Of a DNA stretch of 7,427 bases, positions 5,498-7,427 are shown piece after piece. The position numbers and the translations under genes are program-made. The stretch is taken from contig MGNS01000063.1 of NCBI GenBank assembly GCA_001795165.1, positions 11,511 through 18,937 of the forward strand. Reading direction: 5' to 3'. A model generated the notes under the pieces. The model was not told where the DNA came from. It did no database searches and was given only the letters and a program-made list of their open reading frames with translations. The stretch comes from Chloroflexi bacterium RBG_16_57_11. Lineage in GTDB: Bacteria; Chloroflexota; Anaerolineae; Anaerolineales; UBA4823. Within the stretch, counting starts at the first letter, position 1, and every line of letters starts with the position of its first letter.

Positions 5498-6670
5498 ATG
5501 CAATATGATTTCAACCAGGTGGTCGATCGCCGACTAACCGACAGCTTCAAGTGGGACACCTATGAACAAGATGCATTGCCCATGTGGGTGGCGGATATGG
5601 ATTTCCCGTCCCCAGAGCCTGTGATCCGGGCGCTACGCCAGCGGATCGATCACGGGATTTTTGGCTATCCCATGGGCTTGATGAATGCGCCCATGGAGCT
5701 ACCCGAGCTGCGTGGCACGATCGTGGATCGCATGGCGAGGCGGTACGGTTGGAGCATCGAGCCGGAGGATATCGTATTCATCCCCGGCGTGGTCATCGCC
5801 TTCAACCTGGCCTGTCATACCGTAGCCACGCCGGATCAGGCCGTCCTGGTGCAGACGCCCGTTTACACACCCATCCTGACCGCTGCCCAGGATACCGGCA
5901 TCCTGCACCAGGAAATGGAGCTGACCCGCCAGCCAGACGGGTCTTATACGGTCGATTGGGACGGCTTTGAAGCCAGCCTCACCCCACAAACCAGCTTGTT
6001 CATCCTGTGCAACCCGCACAACCCGGTTGGCAAGGTCTTCCAGCCCGACGAGCTCAGGCGATTGGCTGAGATATGCTTGAGACACGGCGTTACGATCTGT
6101 TCCGACGAAATTCATAGTGATTTGATCTTCTCCGGGCAGCGGCATACACCCATCGCCACACTAGACCCCGAAATTGCCCAAAATACGATCACCCTGATGG
6201 CCCCCAGCAAGACATTTAACCTCGCCGGCCTGCAGTGTTCTTTTGCGATCATCCAGAACCGTGATCTGCGCAAACGCTATCTGCAAAGCCGTAAAGGCCT
6301 GGTCCCGTGGGTGAATGGGTTAGGGCTGCTGGCGGCGCAGGTGGCTTACCAGCAAGGCCAGGAGTGGCTGGACCAACTGCTCCCATACCTGGAGAGCAAC
6401 CGGGATTATCTTTATCAGTACGTGCAAAATTACTTGCCGGGCATCGAAATGGGAACCCCTCAGGGGACTTACATGGCCTGGCTGGATTGCAGGAAATCCA
6501 GCCTCAAAGATAACCCCTACCAGGCTTGCCTGGATCGTGGAAGAGTGGCATTCAATGACGGCCAGAAATTCGGCCGCGGCGGTGAAGGCTTTTTACGGTT
6601 AAATTTTGGCTGCCCGCGTGCGCTATTGGTGGAAGGCCTGGAGCGGTTGAGACAGGTGTTGGATCAATAG
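5498..6670 (+). CDS. patB: MalY/PatB-type PLP aminotransferase (cystathionine beta-lyase / C-S lyase)
   Basis: 390 residues, the usual MalY/PatB length, fold-type I. The signature N-terminus is complete: TDSFKWD near 14-20 and LPMWVADMDFPSPEPV near 27-42. The PLP site has Tyr123 (PVYTP), NPHNPVG with Asn175, SDEIHSDLIF with Asp203, the Schiff-base lysine in APSKTFNLAGL (Lys238), and the carboxylate-binding arginine in FLRLNFGCPR (Arg367). Such enzymes cleave the C-S bond of cystathionine or cysteine conjugates, giving homocysteine or thiols with pyruvate and ammonia; some members also act as regulators. The protein is cytosolic. It has its own promoter and Shine-Dalgarno site and no co-directional partner in the window. 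Its final 7 bp overlap the convergent gene. The subfamily call is firm; whether the physiological role is methionine synthesis or general C-S lysis is not decided by sequence. Confidence 0.9.
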   Translation: MQYDFNQVVDRRLTDSFKWDTYEQDALPMWVADMDFPSPEPVIRALRQRIDHGIFGYPMGLMNAPMELPELRGTIVDRMARRYGWSIEPEDIVFIPGVVIAFNLACHTVATPDQAVLVQTPVYTPILTAAQDTGILHQEMELTRQPDGSYTVDWDGFEASLTPQTSLFILCNPHNPVGKVFQPDELRRLAEICLRHGVTICSDEIHSDLIFSGQRHTPIATLDPEIAQNTITLMAPSKTFNLAGLQCSFAIIQNRDLRKRYLQSRKGLVPWVNGLGLLAAQVAYQQGQEWLDQLLPYLESNRDYLYQYVQNYLPGIEMGTPQGTYMAWLDCRKSSLKDNPYQACLDRGRVAFNDGQKFGRGGEGFLRLNFGCPRALLVEGLERLRQVLDQ

Positions 6671-7427
6671 TTATAACCGCCGCCGGTGTCTTTTTCGGGT
6701 TTTTGAGTCGGAGGCACAGGAGGCGGTGTGGAGGTAGGAAATCCGCCTTCGGGGATTGGCAGGTCGATGCAGATGCCGCTATCGGGGAGGATGGTGTGAT
6801 CCGGATTAGCTACCCGGGCGCACATTTGGGTCGCCTCCGGCGGGGTATCGAATATAGAGACCTCGCTGAATGGGCGCGGACCGGCATGCATCAGGTACGG
6901 CCCGGTTCCCGGGACGCCGGCGTCTTCGATTGGGGTGGTATCGAAGAAGAAGTGAATATGCTGGCCGCTGAGGGATTCCGTAAACGCCATGGTCTCATAA
7001 TTTACGACATAATGATCATCCTCCAGTGTGATGCCGGTAATCAGAACAAAGGGCATACCCGGGGGGATCGGTGTTGGCAGGTTAGGGTCGAGGGTGCTGG
7101 TTGGCGGCGGTGGAGTCTCGGTCGGGGTAAGCGTCGGGGTCGGAGAGATCGCGGCAGCTGCCGCGGTCTCCGTCGCTGCGCTCACCGCGGTCAAGAGCGC
7201 CGCGCGGGTCTGCGCGACTGCTGTCTGCGTGGCCACCAGATCCAGTGCGGCTGCCTGCGAACTGCCTCCACCCCCCCATAGCTGGCCGGTGATCAAGCCA
7301 GCGCTGGCGGCCAGACAAACTACGATCAGAGCGGTCATGGCGCAGCCACCTGCAACCCACCATTTGCGTCGCTGTGGCGGCGGCGCGACCGTCCCTTTAA
7401 CCCTGGCTGCCCCGGCTGCCTCAACGG
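6664..7427 (-). CDS. Membrane-anchored protein with Thr/Pro stalk and unrecognised extracytoplasmic domain (5' end outside window)
   Basis: The frame is open from the right edge of the window to a TGA at 6666-6664, at least 253 residues. An ATG at 7338 exists, but the 29 codons before it read on without a stop and end in a basic patch (PPPQRRKWW) just before the hydrophobic helix. The true start is therefore probably beyond 7427. Numbering from that ATG: membrane helix about 1-20, Ala/Thr-rich helix 31-65 (ATQTAVAQTRAA), a Thr/Pro stalk 65-94, and a globular domain 95-193. The domain contains HIHFFFD (127-133), GVPGTGPYLMHAGPRPF (141-157) and Cys173/Cys190, which could pair. A Pro-rich tail ending GGGYNY follows. 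The topology is N-in, domain out. I cannot name the family or function; the stalk style is common in Chloroflexota surface proteins. It converges on patB with a 7-bp overlap. Confidence 0.75.
   Translation of the reverse strand, partial: VEAAGAARVKGTVAPPPQRRKWWVAGGCAMTALIVVCLAASAGLITGQLWGGGGSSQAAALDLVATQTAVAQTRAALLTAVSAATETAAAAAISPTPTLTPTETPPPPTSTLDPNLPTPIPPGMPFVLITGITLEDDHYVVNYETMAFTESLSGQHIHFFFDTTPIEDAGVPGTGPYLMHAGPRPFSEVSIFDTPPEATQMCARVANPDHTILPDSGICIDLPIPEGGFPTSTPPPVPPTQKPEKDTGGGYNY

Noticed and set aside
6676..6704. Possible terminator after patB: ACCG/CGGT hairpin with two T5 tracts
   Set aside because: A 4-bp stem is too weak, and the T tracts are explained by Lys codons of the opposite gene.
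6703..7281. 192-codon plus-strand open frame opposite the surface protein gene
   Set aside because: The Arg/Gly-rich translation has no motif, while the minus strand encodes a coherent helix, stalk and domain with a membrane anchor.
1..7427. A defence, mobile or otherwise novel multi-gene system
   Set aside because: No transposase, integrase, nuclease, toxin-antitoxin, repeat array or phage gene is visible; most genes are recognisable housekeeping or envelope genes in separate transcription units.

Overview
The window is GC-rich, densely packed bacterial DNA with no gap over about 100 bases between coding regions. Several traits suggest a Chloroflexota bacterium, probably Anaerolineae-like: Thr/Pro-rich 'TPTPT' linkers and Ala/Thr 'ATQTAVAQT' repeats in surface proteins, a LysM plus LasA-like M23 peptidase, and genes with TATAAT boxes immediately before the start codon. 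This is inferred from protein style only; there is no rRNA or marker gene to confirm it.

Layout. (1) 1-227, plus: C-terminal end of a SpoIIE/RsbU-type PP2C phosphatase, cut by the window edge. (2) 231-1298, minus: threonine synthase (thrC), divergent from (3) 1330-2571, plus: a membrane-embedded M28 metallopeptidase. The two share a promoter region built on the palindrome ATTATAAT. (4) 2561-4117, minus: a secreted or lipid-anchored LysM/LasA-like M23 peptidase, and (5) 4121-5047, minus: an EamA/DMT transporter. These two form an operon, transporter first, with a 3-nt gap. (6) 5084-5407, minus: the C-terminal half of another M23 peptidase, apparently a gene remnant. (7) 5498-6670, plus: a MalY/PatB-type aminotransferase (cystathionine beta-lyase), with a recognisable sigma70-like promoter and ribosome binding site. 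(8) 6664-7427, minus: a membrane-anchored protein with a Thr/Pro stalk and an extracytoplasmic domain I do not recognise. Its reading frame stays open through the right edge, so its N-terminus lies outside the window.

How the genes relate. ThrC and PatB act in threonine and methionine/sulfur amino-acid metabolism but are in separate transcription units. The LysM-M23 peptidase and the M23 remnant point to cell-envelope turnover. All three convergent gene pairs meet with stop codons 3 nt apart or overlapping (7 and 11 bp). I found no mobile element, CRISPR array, tRNA, rRNA, riboswitch or phage gene, and no convincing multi-gene novel system. The points most worth a second look are the palindromic two-way promoter, the truncated M23 gene, the M28 domain interrupted by membrane helices, and the composite LysM/LasA peptidase.
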